From Actinokineospora terrae (GTDB lineage Bacteria; Actinomycetota; Actinomycetes; Mycobacteriales; Pseudonocardiaceae): DNA of 64,000 nt. The stretch spans positions 124,001-188,000 of the forward strand of contig NZ_FOGI01000013.1 in the NCBI RefSeq assembly GCF_900111175.1, read 5' to 3'. The position numbers and the translations under genes are program-made. Position 1 is the first letter of the stretch. Each line of letters starts with the position of its first letter. Under the pieces are notes generated by a model. That model saw only the letters and a program-made list of their open reading frames with translations. It had not been told where the DNA came from and searched no databases. Below are positions 1 through 7,511 of the stretch, piece by piece.

Positions 1-728
1 AACACGCTCGTTCTTCAGGGTGCCGTTGAAGACTCCGCCCACGCGTTGTCGTAACATATCCCGGTACGTCCGACCGAGCGTGAAATCTTCAAATCCCCGG
101 CCGCGGCCGCGAACTCCGCGGACACATACTGCGTACCACGATCGGAGTGAAACAGCGTGCTGTCCGGGACGACGGCGACATTGCCGGCCGCCATGCGGAG
201 AGCGTCGACGACGAGTTCGGTCCGCATGTGGTCGGCCATCGCGTATCCGACGACTTTCTTGGAGAAACAATCCAGGACTGTCGCGAGGTACAACCAGCCT
301 TCCGCGGTGCGGACATAGGTGATGTCACCGACCAGCTTCACGCCCGGTCGGTCCGCGTCAAAGTCCCCGGCCACCAGGTCAGGCAGGGTTCCGGCGTCCG
401 CGCCGACAGTGGTGACCGGCCGGAACGGGCGCGGCTGACATGCCACCAACCCCAGCTCACGCATGATCCCCCGGACCGTCTCCGGATCCACCGAGGTGCC
501 CTGGCGTTCCAATTGCGCATGGATACGGCGGTAACCATAAGTACCGTCGGAATAGTCGAACGCGAACCTCACCCGCTCGGCAAGCAACTCACGACGCGAA
601 GCCGTCGCCGATTGTGGACGGTCTTTCCAATCATAGTAACCCGACCGCGACACCCTCGACCACCGACACATGCGAACGACAGGATAACTGCCTTCTTCCG
701 ATTCGATGAACGCATACTTCTCGGTCAC
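1..728 (-). pseudogene. IS3 transposase orfB, frameshifted and cut by window edge
   Basis: This encodes the catalytic subunit of an IS3-family transposase. The N-terminal part (about residues 1-100) resembles the HTH_21 segment found before the rve integrase core, and the core carries the DDE-type landmarks GDITYV and LFHSDRGTQYVS. The GTG start at 728 overlaps the orfA stop as GTGA, so the two are translationally coupled. The frame ends early at 15-17 after YDNAWAES. Shifting frame at about 27-32 restores the family ending F-N-G-T-L-K-N-E-R, so one base appears to be missing there. The frameshift removes the conserved catalytic Glu region, so this copy is probably inactive unless the shift is a sequencing error. 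Confidence 0.8.
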
Positions 729-1015
729 CGGAACTTCTTCGCGAAGAAGGCCGCCGATTTTCCCAGGAACTCGTTCTCCTGCTCCAGTTCCCGGACACGC
801 CGTTCCAGTTCCTTGAACCGCGCGCGATCCGACACCGACAACTCTTCCTCGCCGGCCGCGTGAACCTCGCGATACTTTTTAACCCAGTGACCGAGAGTCT
901 GCTCCAACACCCCCAAATCCCGAGCAACATCAGCGATCGACCGCGACCGCTCGACCACCTCCTTCGCAGCCGCCTCCCGGAACTCCGGCGAATACCGCGA
1001 ACGTCTCTGCCCCAC
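725..1015 (-). CDS. IS3 transposase orfA (helix-turn-helix subunit)
   Basis: A 96-residue DNA-binding subunit of an IS3-type transposase. It begins with the usual family opening (RRYSPEFR-like, here RSRYSPEFREAA). A helix-turn-helix follows at about residues 20-50, and then a leucine-zipper coiled coil at about 60-85 (ELERRVRELEQENEFLGKS). Its stop overlaps the orfB start by four bases. In the family OrfA contacts the terminal repeats and normally joins OrfB through a programmed frameshift or coupled translation. The frame is intact although its partner is broken. Confidence 0.85.
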   Translation of the reverse strand: MGQRRSRYSPEFREAAAKEVVERSRSIADVARDLGVLEQTLGHWVKKYREVHAAGEEELSVSDRARFKELERRVRELEQENEFLGKSAAFFAKKFR

Positions 1016-1079
1016 AACAACTCCCGTCAGTCAACCCCAACCCTACGTTGGGCCACTGTCCGAGAAGCCTCCGGCGGCT

Positions 1080-1335
1080 CAACGGGGTGGAGCAACATCC
1101 ATGTGGACCGGGTGTTCAAGATGATCGGCGGCAACCCGTGCACGACGCTGAACTTCAAGCTCTACAAGTGGAGCGAGTGTACTGGTCGAGCCAGGGCGCC
1201 AAGACCGCCAACGGGTGCGACGGTGCTGACGACCTGACCTGGTACACCGGCCCCGGCGAGCACAAGCTCGAGGCGTATACCGGCGTGAACAACAGCCCGA
1301 TCCGGCGCGCCGAGGGTGTCGTCTACTACCCGTGA
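1080..1335 (+). pseudogene. 3' remnant of an unidentified secreted-type protein gene
   Basis: Two overlapping plus-strand frames together read like one protein tail. The first gives VFKMIGGNPCTTLNFKLYKW up to about 1175. A second frame then continues with VYWSSQGAKTANGCDGADDL and ends in EGVVYYP at 1335. The join needs a frameshift near 1170-1185. The upstream part of the gene was lost, most likely through the neighbouring IS3 insertion. The aromatic, cysteine-containing tail suggests an exported protein, but I do not recognise the family. Its stop overlaps the end of the convergent VanZ-like gene. Confidence 0.45.
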
Positions 1336-1907
1336 TCCCGGGCTTCGGCCAACAGATCAGGTAACCGTGGGGTTGACCGCGTGACGATCACGCGGTCAAC
1401 CCCACGCACGATCCACCACCCGATCACGGCGCCCGCAGTGTTGCTGATCAGGTCGTCCGCGGCGACCGCGCCCTTCTGCGCGAGGAACCCCTGGGTCAGT
1501 TCCACCAGCAGCGAGACCACAAGCCCGGCCCACAGCGGTGTCCACACCCGCGAGCGCGGGGCCAGTACCGCCACCACGGCACCCAGCGGAACGAACAACA
1601 CGATGTTGCCCAGCGTGGCCACGAGCACGTTGCCAGCGGCGGGCGACACCAGTCCCTGCACGGTGTCCACCAACGGGACCAGGCTGAACCGCACCCCCAG
1701 CGACGACGAGGGCAACACGACCGTGATGTAGGTGACGAACAACAGCCACCCCGCCGCCGCAGCCCACCCCAGCGCCCTCGCCGCCCCGCCCGGCCGACCT
1801 CGTCCATCCCGCAGCGACAACACCCAGGCCGTCACCCCGAACACAGCGATGACCAAAGCCAGACCCAGACTCACCGGATTGACGAACGCGCGCGTCAACG
1901 ATGTCAC
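1326..1907 (-). CDS. VanZ-like membrane protein
   Basis: A 193-residue protein with about five hydrophobic segments, starting with one at residues 12-30. It carries the VanZ-like signature: NIVLFVPLG near residue 105, then ELTQGF and DDLISNTAGAVIG near residues 137-160. VanZ of the vancomycin locus gives low-level teicoplanin resistance, but most actinobacterial members have unknown roles in the cell envelope. There is no vanHAX or other resistance gene nearby. The C-terminal codons contain a perfect 18-bp palindrome, which is unusual inside a coding region, so the last 30 residues may be a later extension. Confidence 0.75.
   Translation of the reverse strand: MTSLTRAFVNPVSLGLALVIAVFGVTAWVLSLRDGRGRPGGAARALGWAAAAGWLLFVTYITVVLPSSSLGVRFSLVPLVDTVQGLVSPAAGNVLVATLGNIVLFVPLGAVVAVLAPRSRVWTPLWAGLVVSLLVELTQGFLAQKGAVAADDLISNTAGAVIGWWIVRGVDRVIVTRSTPRLPDLLAEARDHG
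1367..1405. repeat. Perfect 18-bp inverted repeat with 3-nt loop
   Basis: The arms 1367-1384 and 1388-1405 are exact reverse complements separated by CGA. The structure lies inside the 3' end of the VanZ-like frame and 30 bases downstream of the broken plus-strand gene. It could act as a bidirectional terminator for the two convergent units, or be the footprint of a mobile or protein-binding element. It has no U-tract. Confidence 0.85.
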
Positions 1908-1959
1908 ACCACACCCCCACAGCGTTGCGTACAGTGCGCAACTGACCTACCACATTCCG

Positions 1960-2453
1960 TGGCTGATGACCGTCGCCCGGTTCGGCCACGGCGCCATGCA
2001 GCTCGCGTGCCCCGGCGTCATGGGACCGCCTGCAGTCGCGACAGCGCGCTCGCCGTTCTGCGCAAGGCCCTCGACCTCGGCATCACCCACATCGACACCT
2101 CCGGCGCCTACCGCCCGCGCGTCACCAACGAGCTGGTCCGCGAGGCGCTGCACCCGGAGCTCGACTCGCTCCACATCGTGACCAAGGTCGGCGCGCACCG
2201 CGACGAGCAGGCAGCCAGCCCCGACCCGCGGACCTGAGCTGTGCCGTCCACGAGGAGCCGGCAAGCCTCGGCGTCGAGCGGCCGACCCGGTCAACCTCCG
2301 GCTCGGCGACGCCCCCACCGGCATGACGATCGGCCTGATCGACGAGCTCGCGGGCCAGGGCGTCGCCTACATGCCCGTGTTCCCGCTCGGTGGGCTCAGC
2401 CCGTTGCAGTCCTCGACGCTTCTGACCAGTTGGACAAGATCGGCCGAGCGTGA
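1960..2453 (+). pseudogene. Aldo/keto reductase gene, broken (copy 1)
   Basis: Fragments of one aldo/keto reductase appear in several plus-strand frames. They are FGHGAMQLACPGVMGPP near 1980, DSALAVLRKALDLGITHIDT and VTNELVREALHP at 2040-2160, LHIVTKVGAHRDE near 2175, GLIDELAGQGVAYMPVFPLG at 2330-2390, and the C-terminal LDKIGRA stop at 2453. The middle of the barrel is deleted and at least two frameshifts separate the pieces, so no enzyme can be made. It ends tail-to-tail with the maleylpyruvate isomerase-like gene. The same arrangement recurs in inverted form at 5.3-6.0 kb. Confidence 0.8.
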
Positions 2454-2722
2454 GCGCCCCTCCACCCGAGGGCAGGTGGAGGGGCGCGGCTTCAGAACGC
2501 GGTGATCGAGCTGGGTGCTCGTTCCGCTCGGCTGAGGGCGCGGATCACCGAGACCGGGCCGTGGCGGCGGGTGGCCAGGGTGCTCAGTAGGTCGATGACG
2601 ACCGCGTTGGTGTGGTCGGGAAAGTCCGGTGTCGGGAGGTCCACGCTCACCGCGAGGTCGTCGGCGTGGACGACCAGTTCCATGGTGCGGGTGATGAGAA
2701 GGTCCTCAAGGGACAATGACCA
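2428..2722 (+). repeat. Inverted duplication, arm A
   Basis: Reverse complement of arm B at 5311-5600. The homologous tract runs from the last codons of the aldo/keto reductase (LDKIGRA), across the intergenic terminator, into the last ~75 codons of the maleylpyruvate isomerase-like gene. The arms differ at scattered positions, so the duplication is old. Together they bracket a 2.6-kb block holding the RraA, cupin and GlxA-type genes. Confidence 0.85.
2454..2487. terminator. Hairpin between convergent genes
   Basis: The 13-bp arms 2454-2466 and 2475-2487 pair perfectly around an 8-nt loop. They sit between the stop of the aldo/keto reductase remnant and the stop of the maleylpyruvate isomerase-like gene, and could serve both directions. 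Confidence 0.7.
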
Positions 2723-3115
2723 CGAGCCCCACAGTCGCATTCGGACGATTCGACTTGGCAGCGGTAGCGACAGTGACGACAGGGCGGCTTCGTAGCGGTC
2801 TGCCAGCGCCGAGGGGCCGTCGGCGGCCAGGCGGTGGCCGCCGTCGCGGATGCCGGTGTTGGCGGGGCTGTCGAGGCCTGAGTCGATCCAGGCGGCGCGG
2901 GCGTAGTGGTCGAGCAGGGGGATCTGCTGCTCCTGCGGCACTGGGTCGGCCAGTACTTCCGGTACCACCAGGACCTGGTACGCGAGGTGTGCGGCCAGGC
3001 CACCGACGCTGAACTCGGGCAGAGCGCTCGGCTTGTCCCAGGCGGCCGCCACCGCCGGGTCGCGGAGCAGGGGTAGGGACGCCTGGGCGGCGGCGAGGAA
3101 GGCTTGCGTGCTCAT
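2492..3115 (-). CDS. Maleylpyruvate isomerase N-terminal (DinB-like) fold protein
   Basis: A 207-residue protein of the actinobacterial maleylpyruvate isomerase N-terminal family, a four-helix DinB-like bundle often linked to mycothiol-dependent reactions. Recognisable parts are the AHLAYQVLVVPE helix (residues 42-53) and the conserved TRTMELVVHADDLAVSV helix (about 143-158). The ATG at 3113-3115 is chosen because it overlaps the stop of the upstream RraA-like gene as ATGA, and the longer open frame upstream is the shadow of that gene. It is the third gene of a coupled cupin-RraA-DinB operon. Its actual substrate cannot be told from sequence. The last 63 codons are duplicated at 5353-5541. 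Confidence 0.75.
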   Translation of the reverse strand: MSTQAFLAAAQASLPLLRDPAVAAAWDKPSALPEFSVGGLAAHLAYQVLVVPEVLADPVPQEQQIPLLDHYARAAWIDSGLDSPANTGIRDGGHRLAADGPSALADRYEAALSSLSLPLPSRIVRMRLWGSWSLSLEDLLITRTMELVVHADDLAVSVDLPTPDFPDHTNAVVIDLLSTLATRRHGPVSVIRALSRAERAPSSITAF

Positions 3116-3798
3116 TCCTCGATCGCCCCACCCACGGTCCGGAGGTGTTCGCGGAAGGACACCGGCGGGTCGGTGGCGAGGTAGCGGTCGAACTGGACCT
3201 GCGACCGCAGGCTCGTGCCGGAGCGGATCCGGTCCGCCTGGGCGCGTTCGACGTCCCGGATGCCCTCGGCCAGGTCGAACAGCTCCTCGGCCCGGTCGGC
3301 GGGCACGAACAGGACGCCGTCGTCGTCGCCGAGGACCAGGTCGTCGCGCGTCACCGTCCACGGGCCGACGTCCGCCGACTCGAGCGCGTCGGGGCGGCGG
3401 ACCTCCGGCACCAACGGGCCGGTCGGGATGGAGCCGAGGCTGAACACGGGCAGCCCGATCACCCGGATGTCGGCGGTGTCGCGGTGCAGCCCCCACACGA
3501 CCACCCCCGACACCCCGGCCGTCCGCGCCTCCAGCACGACCAGGTCACCGACGCACGCGTGGTCCCGCCGCCCGCCGTTGTCGACCACCAGGACGTCCCC
3601 CGGCGACGCCGACTCGAAGGCCTCCAGGAACACGTCCACGCTGCCCGCGTGCCGAGCAGGCAGGACCCGCCCCAAGACGCGGTCGGCCGGGTGCACCCCC
3701 ACCAGCGAGACCGTCCGCACCTCGACGCCCGCGCGCACGCACGCGTCAGTCAGGTGAGCCGTGGTCAGCTGGGCGAACCGGTCAGCGAGATCGCTCAC
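3112..3798 (-). CDS. RraA-like protein / putative HMG-type aldolase
   Basis: A 228-residue protein of the RraA superfamily. This includes RNase E regulators and divalent-metal 4-hydroxy-4-methyl-2-oxoglutarate or oxaloacetate lyases. Family landmarks are LTDACVRAG near residue 16, GDVLVVDNGG near 67 and the GLHRDTADIRVIGLPVF segment near 103-119. That last segment carries the Arg-Asp pair that binds substrate and metal in characterised aldolases. A GTG start at 3798 overlaps the cupin stop as GTGA, and the stop overlaps the next start as ATGA. Because actinobacteria use these proteins mostly as lyases, a small catabolic aldolase is more likely than an RNase inhibitor. Confidence 0.75.
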   Translation of the reverse strand: MSDLADRFAQLTTAHLTDACVRAGVEVRTVSLVGVHPADRVLGRVLPARHAGSVDVFLEAFESASPGDVLVVDNGGRRDHACVGDLVVLEARTAGVSGVVVWGLHRDTADIRVIGLPVFSLGSIPTGPLVPEVRRPDALESADVGPWTVTRDDLVLGDDDGVLFVPADRAEELFDLAEGIRDVERAQADRIRSGTSLRSQVQFDRYLATDPPVSFREHLRTVGGAIEE

Positions 3799-4199
3799 GA
3801 GGTCAACTCCAGGGCGTGGCCGGTGGTGGCGTCGACGTGCGCGGGGACCTCGTCGTGGTCGTCGCCCACCGACAGCGTGCCGGTGGGTTCGACCAGCAGG
3901 ACCTGGGCGCCCCCGGCGGACGACGGCTTGTGGTAGGTCCCGCGCGGCACGACGAACAGCGACCCCTGCGGCAGCACCACGGTCCGCTCGTCCGGGTCGC
4001 GTAGCGCGATCTCGATCTCGCCCGCGATCACCAGGAAGAACTCGTCGGTGTCGTTGTGCACGTGCCAGACGTGCTCACCAGCGAACCTGGCCAGCCGGAT
4101 GTCGTAGTCGTTGACCCGCGCCGCCAACCGGGGGCTCCAGGCCTGGTCGAACGCCGCGAAGGCCGCGGTGAGGTCGATCGGTGTGTTCACCCCGCCCAT
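3795..4199 (-). CDS. Small cupin-domain protein
   Basis: A 134-residue single-domain cupin. Motif 1 is HVWHVHNDTDEFFLVIAGEI at residues 43-62, with the metal-binding His-His-Glu. Motif 2 is PQGSLFVVPRGTYHKP at about 76-91, with the final His. It may be a metal-dependent isomerase, dioxygenase or sugar-binding subunit. It leads the coupled operon with the RraA-like and maleylpyruvate isomerase-like genes. It starts 43 bases from the divergent GlxA-type regulator, which is therefore its likely controller. Confidence 0.75.
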   Translation of the reverse strand: MGGVNTPIDLTAAFAAFDQAWSPRLAARVNDYDIRLARFAGEHVWHVHNDTDEFFLVIAGEIEIALRDPDERTVVLPQGSLFVVPRGTYHKPSSAGGAQVLLVEPTGTLSVGDDHDEVPAHVDATTGHALELTS

Positions 4200-4242
4200 C
4201 GTGGTGGTGCGCGCGGCGGTCGGCGAGTGCTAGTAATCGCAC

Positions 4243-5217
4243 ATGTCGAAAGGATCCTCGCACCGGGTGGTGGCCATCGTCGAGGACGGGTCGAACCCGT
4301 TCGAACTGGGCGTGGCCACGGAGTTGTTCGGTCTGCGCAGGCCGGAGCTGGACCGGACCTGGTACGACTTCGGGCTGTGCGCCGCGGCGCCGACCGTCCG
4401 CATGCACCTGGGGATGTTCACGCTGTCGGGGGTCCGCGGGCTCGACGCGGTGGACGGGGCGGACACGCTGATCGTGCCCAACCGGCCCGACCCGGTCGTG
4501 CCCGTGCGGCCCGAGGTGCTGGCCGCGGTCCGCCGGGCCGCCGATCGGGGCGCCCGGCTGGTCAGCTTCTGCACCGGCGCGTTCACCCTGGCCGAGGCGG
4601 GCGTGATCGAGGGGCGGCGGGTGACCACGCACTGGCGGTGGGTGGACGAGTTCGCGCGCAGGCACCCGGGGGTGCGGCTGGAGCCGGACGTGCTGTTCGT
4701 CGACGACGGCGACGTGCTCACCGCCGCCGGGAGCGCCGCCGCGCTCGACCTCGGCCTGCACCTCATCCGCCGCGACCACGGCGCCGAGATCGCCAACATC
4801 GTCAGCCGCCGCCTCATCTTCGCAGGCCACCGCGACGGCGGCCAACGCCAGTTCGTCGACCGCCCCCTCCCGCCGCGCCTGGACACCTCCCTCGCCCCGG
4901 TCCTGGCCTGGGCCCGCGCCCGCCTGGACGAACCCATCACCATCGCGGCCCTCGCCACCGCGGCCGCCACCAGCCAGGCCACCCTGCACCGCCGCTTCCA
5001 GGCCGAACTCGGCACCACCCCGCTGGCCTGGCTCACCACCGAACGCGTCACCCTCGCCTGCCGCCTCCTGGAGCACGGCACCCTCCCCCTGGACCACATC
5101 GCCCAGGCATCCGGGTTCGGCACCGCCACCAACCTCCGCACGCAACTCCGCCGCCACACCGGCTTGACACCTACGGCCTACCGCCGCCGCTTCGGCACCC
5201 CGACCGGGCCCAGGTAG
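4243..5217 (+). CDS. GlxA-family AraC-type transcriptional regulator
   Basis: A 324-residue regulator with an N-terminal DJ-1/PfpI-like domain (about 8-180) and a C-terminal AraC double helix-turn-helix (about 220-320). The first domain shows LVSFCTGAFTLAEAG near residue 110, with Cys at the nucleophile elbow as in GlxA proteins. The second shows ITIAALATAAATSQATLHRRF and the final GLTPTAYRRRFG. The DJ-1-like domain in this family senses a small ligand rather than cleaving peptides. The divergent start only 43 bases from the cupin operon suggests that it controls that operon and itself. Confidence 0.85.
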   Translation: MSKGSSHRVVAIVEDGSNPFELGVATELFGLRRPELDRTWYDFGLCAAAPTVRMHLGMFTLSGVRGLDAVDGADTLIVPNRPDPVVPVRPEVLAAVRRAADRGARLVSFCTGAFTLAEAGVIEGRRVTTHWRWVDEFARRHPGVRLEPDVLFVDDGDVLTAAGSAAALDLGLHLIRRDHGAEIANIVSRRLIFAGHRDGGQRQFVDRPLPPRLDTSLAPVLAWARARLDEPITIAALATAAATSQATLHRRFQAELGTTPLAWLTTERVTLACRLLEHGTLPLDHIAQASGFGTATNLRTQLRRHTGLTPTAYRRRFGTPTGPR

Positions 5218-5310
5218 GCAGAGCACCCTGTGGCCCAGGTGGGCAGAGCGCCCTGCGAAGGGCGGACGCCGTGCTGGCCTGCTCAGCCGACCTAGCCACT
5301 GTGAGGCCGG

Positions 5311-5541
5311 TGGTCGCTGTCCCTTGAGGACCTGTTCGTCACGTGCACCATGGACCTGGTCGTGCACGCCGATGACCTCGCGGTGAGTGTGGACCTCCCG
5401 ACACCGGAGTTCCCTGATCACACCAACGCGGTCGTCATTGAACTGCTGAGCACCCTGGCCGCCCGCCGCCACGGCGCGGTCTCGGTGATCCGCGCCCTCA
5501 GCCGGGCTGAACGAGCACCCAGCACGATCACCGCGTTCTGA
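5311..5541 (+). pseudogene. 3' fragment of maleylpyruvate isomerase-like gene (duplicate)
   Basis: The frame gives a 63-residue stretch (MDLVVHADDL to STITAF) almost identical to the C-terminus of the gene at 2492-3115, differing at about seven residues. The 5' two thirds of the gene are absent. The homology begins abruptly at about 5311, marking a rearrangement joint. The fragment has no independent function that I can see. Confidence 0.8.
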
Positions 5542-5600
5542 AACCGCGCCTGCCCCTCGGGTGGAGTGGCCCTCACGCCCGGCCGATCTTGTCCAACTCG
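5311..5600 (-). repeat. Inverted duplication, arm B
   Basis: Counterpart of arm A (2428-2722) in reverse orientation. It contains the 3' fragment of the maleylpyruvate isomerase-like gene, a decayed form of the terminator, and the last codons of the second aldo/keto reductase copy. Confidence 0.85.
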
Positions 5601-5990
5601 GCCAGGTCGTCGCTAAAGAGCTGGATTGCCACGCGCCCGCGAGCTCGTCGATCAGCCGATCGTCATGCCAGTGGGCGAGGTAGTACATGTTCCGTACGCA
5701 CACGATCGACGCGATCGCCTGCGCCTCGGCCACCTGGTCAGCGGTGGCATTCGACACGCCGAGGTACCGGATCACGCCCTGCTGCTGGAGTTCGACCAGG
5801 GTGCCGAACCCCTCGAGGTTGATACCGAAGTCGGCAGCTTTGTGCAGGACGGCGAACGCGCCATCGCGGTCGGCTGGCGGTCCTACGAACCCGGGGCTTG
5901 CAAGCTGCATGGCACCGAAGCCGAACTGGGTGACGGTCAGCCCGCCCAGGGATCAGGTGCCGCCGGGCAGAGGAACAGCGGGTTCGTCAG
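5573..5990 (-). pseudogene. Aldo/keto reductase gene, broken (copy 2)
   Basis: The minus strand reads GLTVTQFGFGAMQLASPGF, then VGPPADRDGAFAVLHKAADF. It jumps in frame straight to LEGFGTLVELQQQGVIRYLG and continues through LAHWHDDRLIDELAG before a frameshift. The end is DDLAELDKIGRA with the stop at 5573-5575. Roughly 100 residues of the barrel, including most catalytic positions, are missing after DFGIN, and another block is lost near the C-terminus. It is divergent from a broken LysR gene, a common regulator/reductase pairing, so this was probably the ancestral locus from which copy 1 derives. Confidence 0.8.
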
Positions 5991-6029
5991 TCCTCATGCC
6001 GTCGATCTTCACGCGCGGCCGGTTGCGGC

Positions 6030-6240
6030 GGCCAACACCGATTCGGTGCACTGCGATGCGCGCGAACTGCACTTCGGCCGGGCCGCCTAGCGCCTCGGCG
6101 TCGGCCACCCCCCGGGCGATCCAGCAACTCGAACGACGCCTCGGCGTCACCCTGCTCGAGCGCAACCGCTGCTGCGCGTCACTGACCGGCGCCTGCGAGA
6201 TCCTGCTGCAGGAAGGCCGCGCGACCCTCGACGCGACCGC
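6030..6240 (+). pseudogene. LysR-type regulator, N-terminal remnant
   Basis: Two frames give pieces of a LysR DNA-binding domain. ARELHFGRAA is followed by a stop at about 6090. A shifted frame then continues with RAIQQLERRLGVTLLERN and LTGACEILLQEGRATLDA. These match the classical LysR helix-turn-helix and linker helix (xELHFGRAAERL...LSRAIQQLE...LT.AG). The effector domain is absent. It lies divergent to the second aldo/keto reductase remnant. Confidence 0.75.
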
Positions 6241-6887
6241 CGCCGCACCCGCCGCGGCCTGGCCGGGGTCTGTCCAGTCGGCCTCGCGACCGTGACGGCA
6301 GGAGCAGCACCAAACGTTCGCGACCGCTATCGGACACACCCAGCGACGGACCCGACGTCCGTACTGGACCGTTCGGTTGATGCCATACGGGCTTCGAGGT
6401 GAGAAGCCCGGCCCAGGTCGGCGGGTCATGCCAACTTCGTGATCGGCTCAGGAGCAAGCAGGGGCGGTCGGTGCTATCAGCACCGACCGCCCAACTGCAC
6501 AACAACCGCCGACTCGTACGCGACAAGGACCATGCGCATCACCAACGCACGACTCCGCCGACGATCCGAACCCCACCCGGTGGTTGGTCCACAACCGAGT
6601 ACAGCCACACCGCCGTATCCATCATGGCTGCCGCCACAACTCCCGCTGGCCCGATTGTGTAGGTGCACTGACAACGTAATGCGGAAAGTCCAGATGGACC
6701 GCGCAGCGGGCGCGGCGCAAGACTCCCGCATGTAGGCCGACGGTGCGCCCTTCGACCAGTGTTCGCCTGGCGTGGACCTGCGCACCCGTCCAGATGATGT
6801 GGCCTCCAACGAAGTCGGGCGGCCTGCGTTGCTGCGCAGGCCGCCCGGTGGCACAAGACCCCAACGCCTCACCAGCGACTAAGGAAT
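6241..6887. other. Intergenic region with decayed sequence
   Basis: No convincing gene is visible between the LysR remnant and the small frame at 6888. The only clear structure is the perfect hairpin at 6462-6492. A short stretch at 6533-6590 (MRITNARLRRRSEPHP in one frame) loosely echoes the start of the small protein at 6888, so an older degraded copy is possible but not demonstrable. Confidence 0.5.
6462..6492. terminator. Perfect 14-bp hairpin with 3-nt loop
   Basis: The arms 6462-6475 and 6479-6492 pair perfectly around ATC. This is a terminator-like structure without a U-tract, in a region with no intact neighbouring gene. Confidence 0.55.
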
Positions 6888-7151
6888 ATGCCGATGTCCA
6901 ACGTACGTCCCCACCAACGATCCTCAAACCCCCAGAGCTGTGACGCGCGTACCGACGCGGGTGCGATCAAGCCCAACGCCGCCATCCACGTGGAGGTCAA
7001 CGGTGACGGCAACACCGTCACCATCGCCACGCCCACCCAACCCCCCGCGTCCTGGTGGAGCCGCTGGCGCAGGCGCGGAGTCATCACCACCGGCGCTCCC
7101 GCCATCGCCGCCGCCGCAACCATCACCACCTGGCTCGGACACCTCAACTAG
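6888..7151 (+). CDS. Small protein with GDGNTVTI motif and C-terminal hydrophobic segment
   Basis: An 87-residue frame preceded by the ribosome-binding sequence AAGGA at 6881-6885. An alternative ATG lies at 6894. The middle carries IHVEVNGDGNTVTIATP (about residues 34-50), the short beta-repeat seen at the ends of several actinobacterial small or NTPase-linked proteins. A Trp/Arg-rich basic stretch and a hydrophobic C-terminal segment (about 68-87) follow, compatible with a membrane anchor. I do not recognise a named family. It is isolated among remnants and is followed by a strong hairpin at 7362. Confidence 0.45.
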   Translation: MPMSNVRPHQRSSNPQSCDARTDAGAIKPNAAIHVEVNGDGNTVTIATPTQPPASWWSRWRRRGVITTGAPAIAAAATITTWLGHLN

Positions 7152-7511
7152 ACCGCGCGCCTTGGTCGATCACAACGTGCCTTGTCCTGGCAAGCCGCTG
7201 CCTTCCGGGACCAGGAGCGTGGGATCGACTCGCTCATGCTGCCGCGACCGGCGTCCCCCGGCACGCGACCAGCCAGGACGCGCTGCCCGGGATGCTCTCG
7301 ACCTCCTTCGATTTTCGCGCGCATCACCGAGGCCGGGCGATCGAGGAGGTAAGCACTGAGGTCATTGGGCCGTGTCACCGCGGCGACACGGCCCAATGAG
7401 TTGGTCCACCGGGTCAGGGATTCAACCAGCCTGCGACCAAGGGGAACGCCACCTGCCGCTACTCCAGCATGGAAGTCGCACGAAGTGTCACCACGTGTTA
7501 CGGGACCAGAC
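7152..7511. other. Intergenic region with terminator
   Basis: No gene is recognised here. The stretch separates the small plus-strand gene from the convergent membrane-protein gene and contains the hairpin at 7362-7399. Confidence 0.5.
7362..7399. terminator. Hairpin between convergent genes
   Basis: The 15-bp arms 7362-7376 and 7385-7399 are perfectly complementary around an 8-nt loop. It lies between the 3' ends of the small gene at 6888 and the minus-strand gene at 7512, so it may terminate both. Confidence 0.7.

Larger units (their letters stand above)
1..1060 (-). mobile_element. IS3-family insertion sequence, right part only
   Basis: The two minus-strand frames orfA and orfB are arranged as in IS3-family elements. 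The orfB end lies beyond the left edge of the window, so only one terminus is inside. That terminus should lie just upstream of orfA, near 1040-1060, because coding sequence of an unrelated broken gene begins soon after. I could not define the terminal inverted repeat because the other end is missing. The element borders a run of decayed genes. Confidence 0.75.

Noticed and set aside
3112..3798. RraA-like gene considered as a true RNase E inhibitor
   Set aside because: The context (cupin and maleylpyruvate isomerase-like partners) and the lyase-type Arg-Asp motif favour a metabolic aldolase.
4056..5910. Long open frames on both strands across the GlxA-type regulator (423 and 611 codons)
   Set aside because: They are Arg/Gly/Pro/His-rich shadows of the real regulator and cupin genes, a usual effect of high GC. 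Only the short aldo/keto reductase-like part at 5573-5990 is meaningful.
6888..7151. Small frame considered as a lanthipeptide or other RiPP precursor
   Set aside because: It has no modifying enzyme nearby and no cysteine-rich or otherwise core-like C-terminus.
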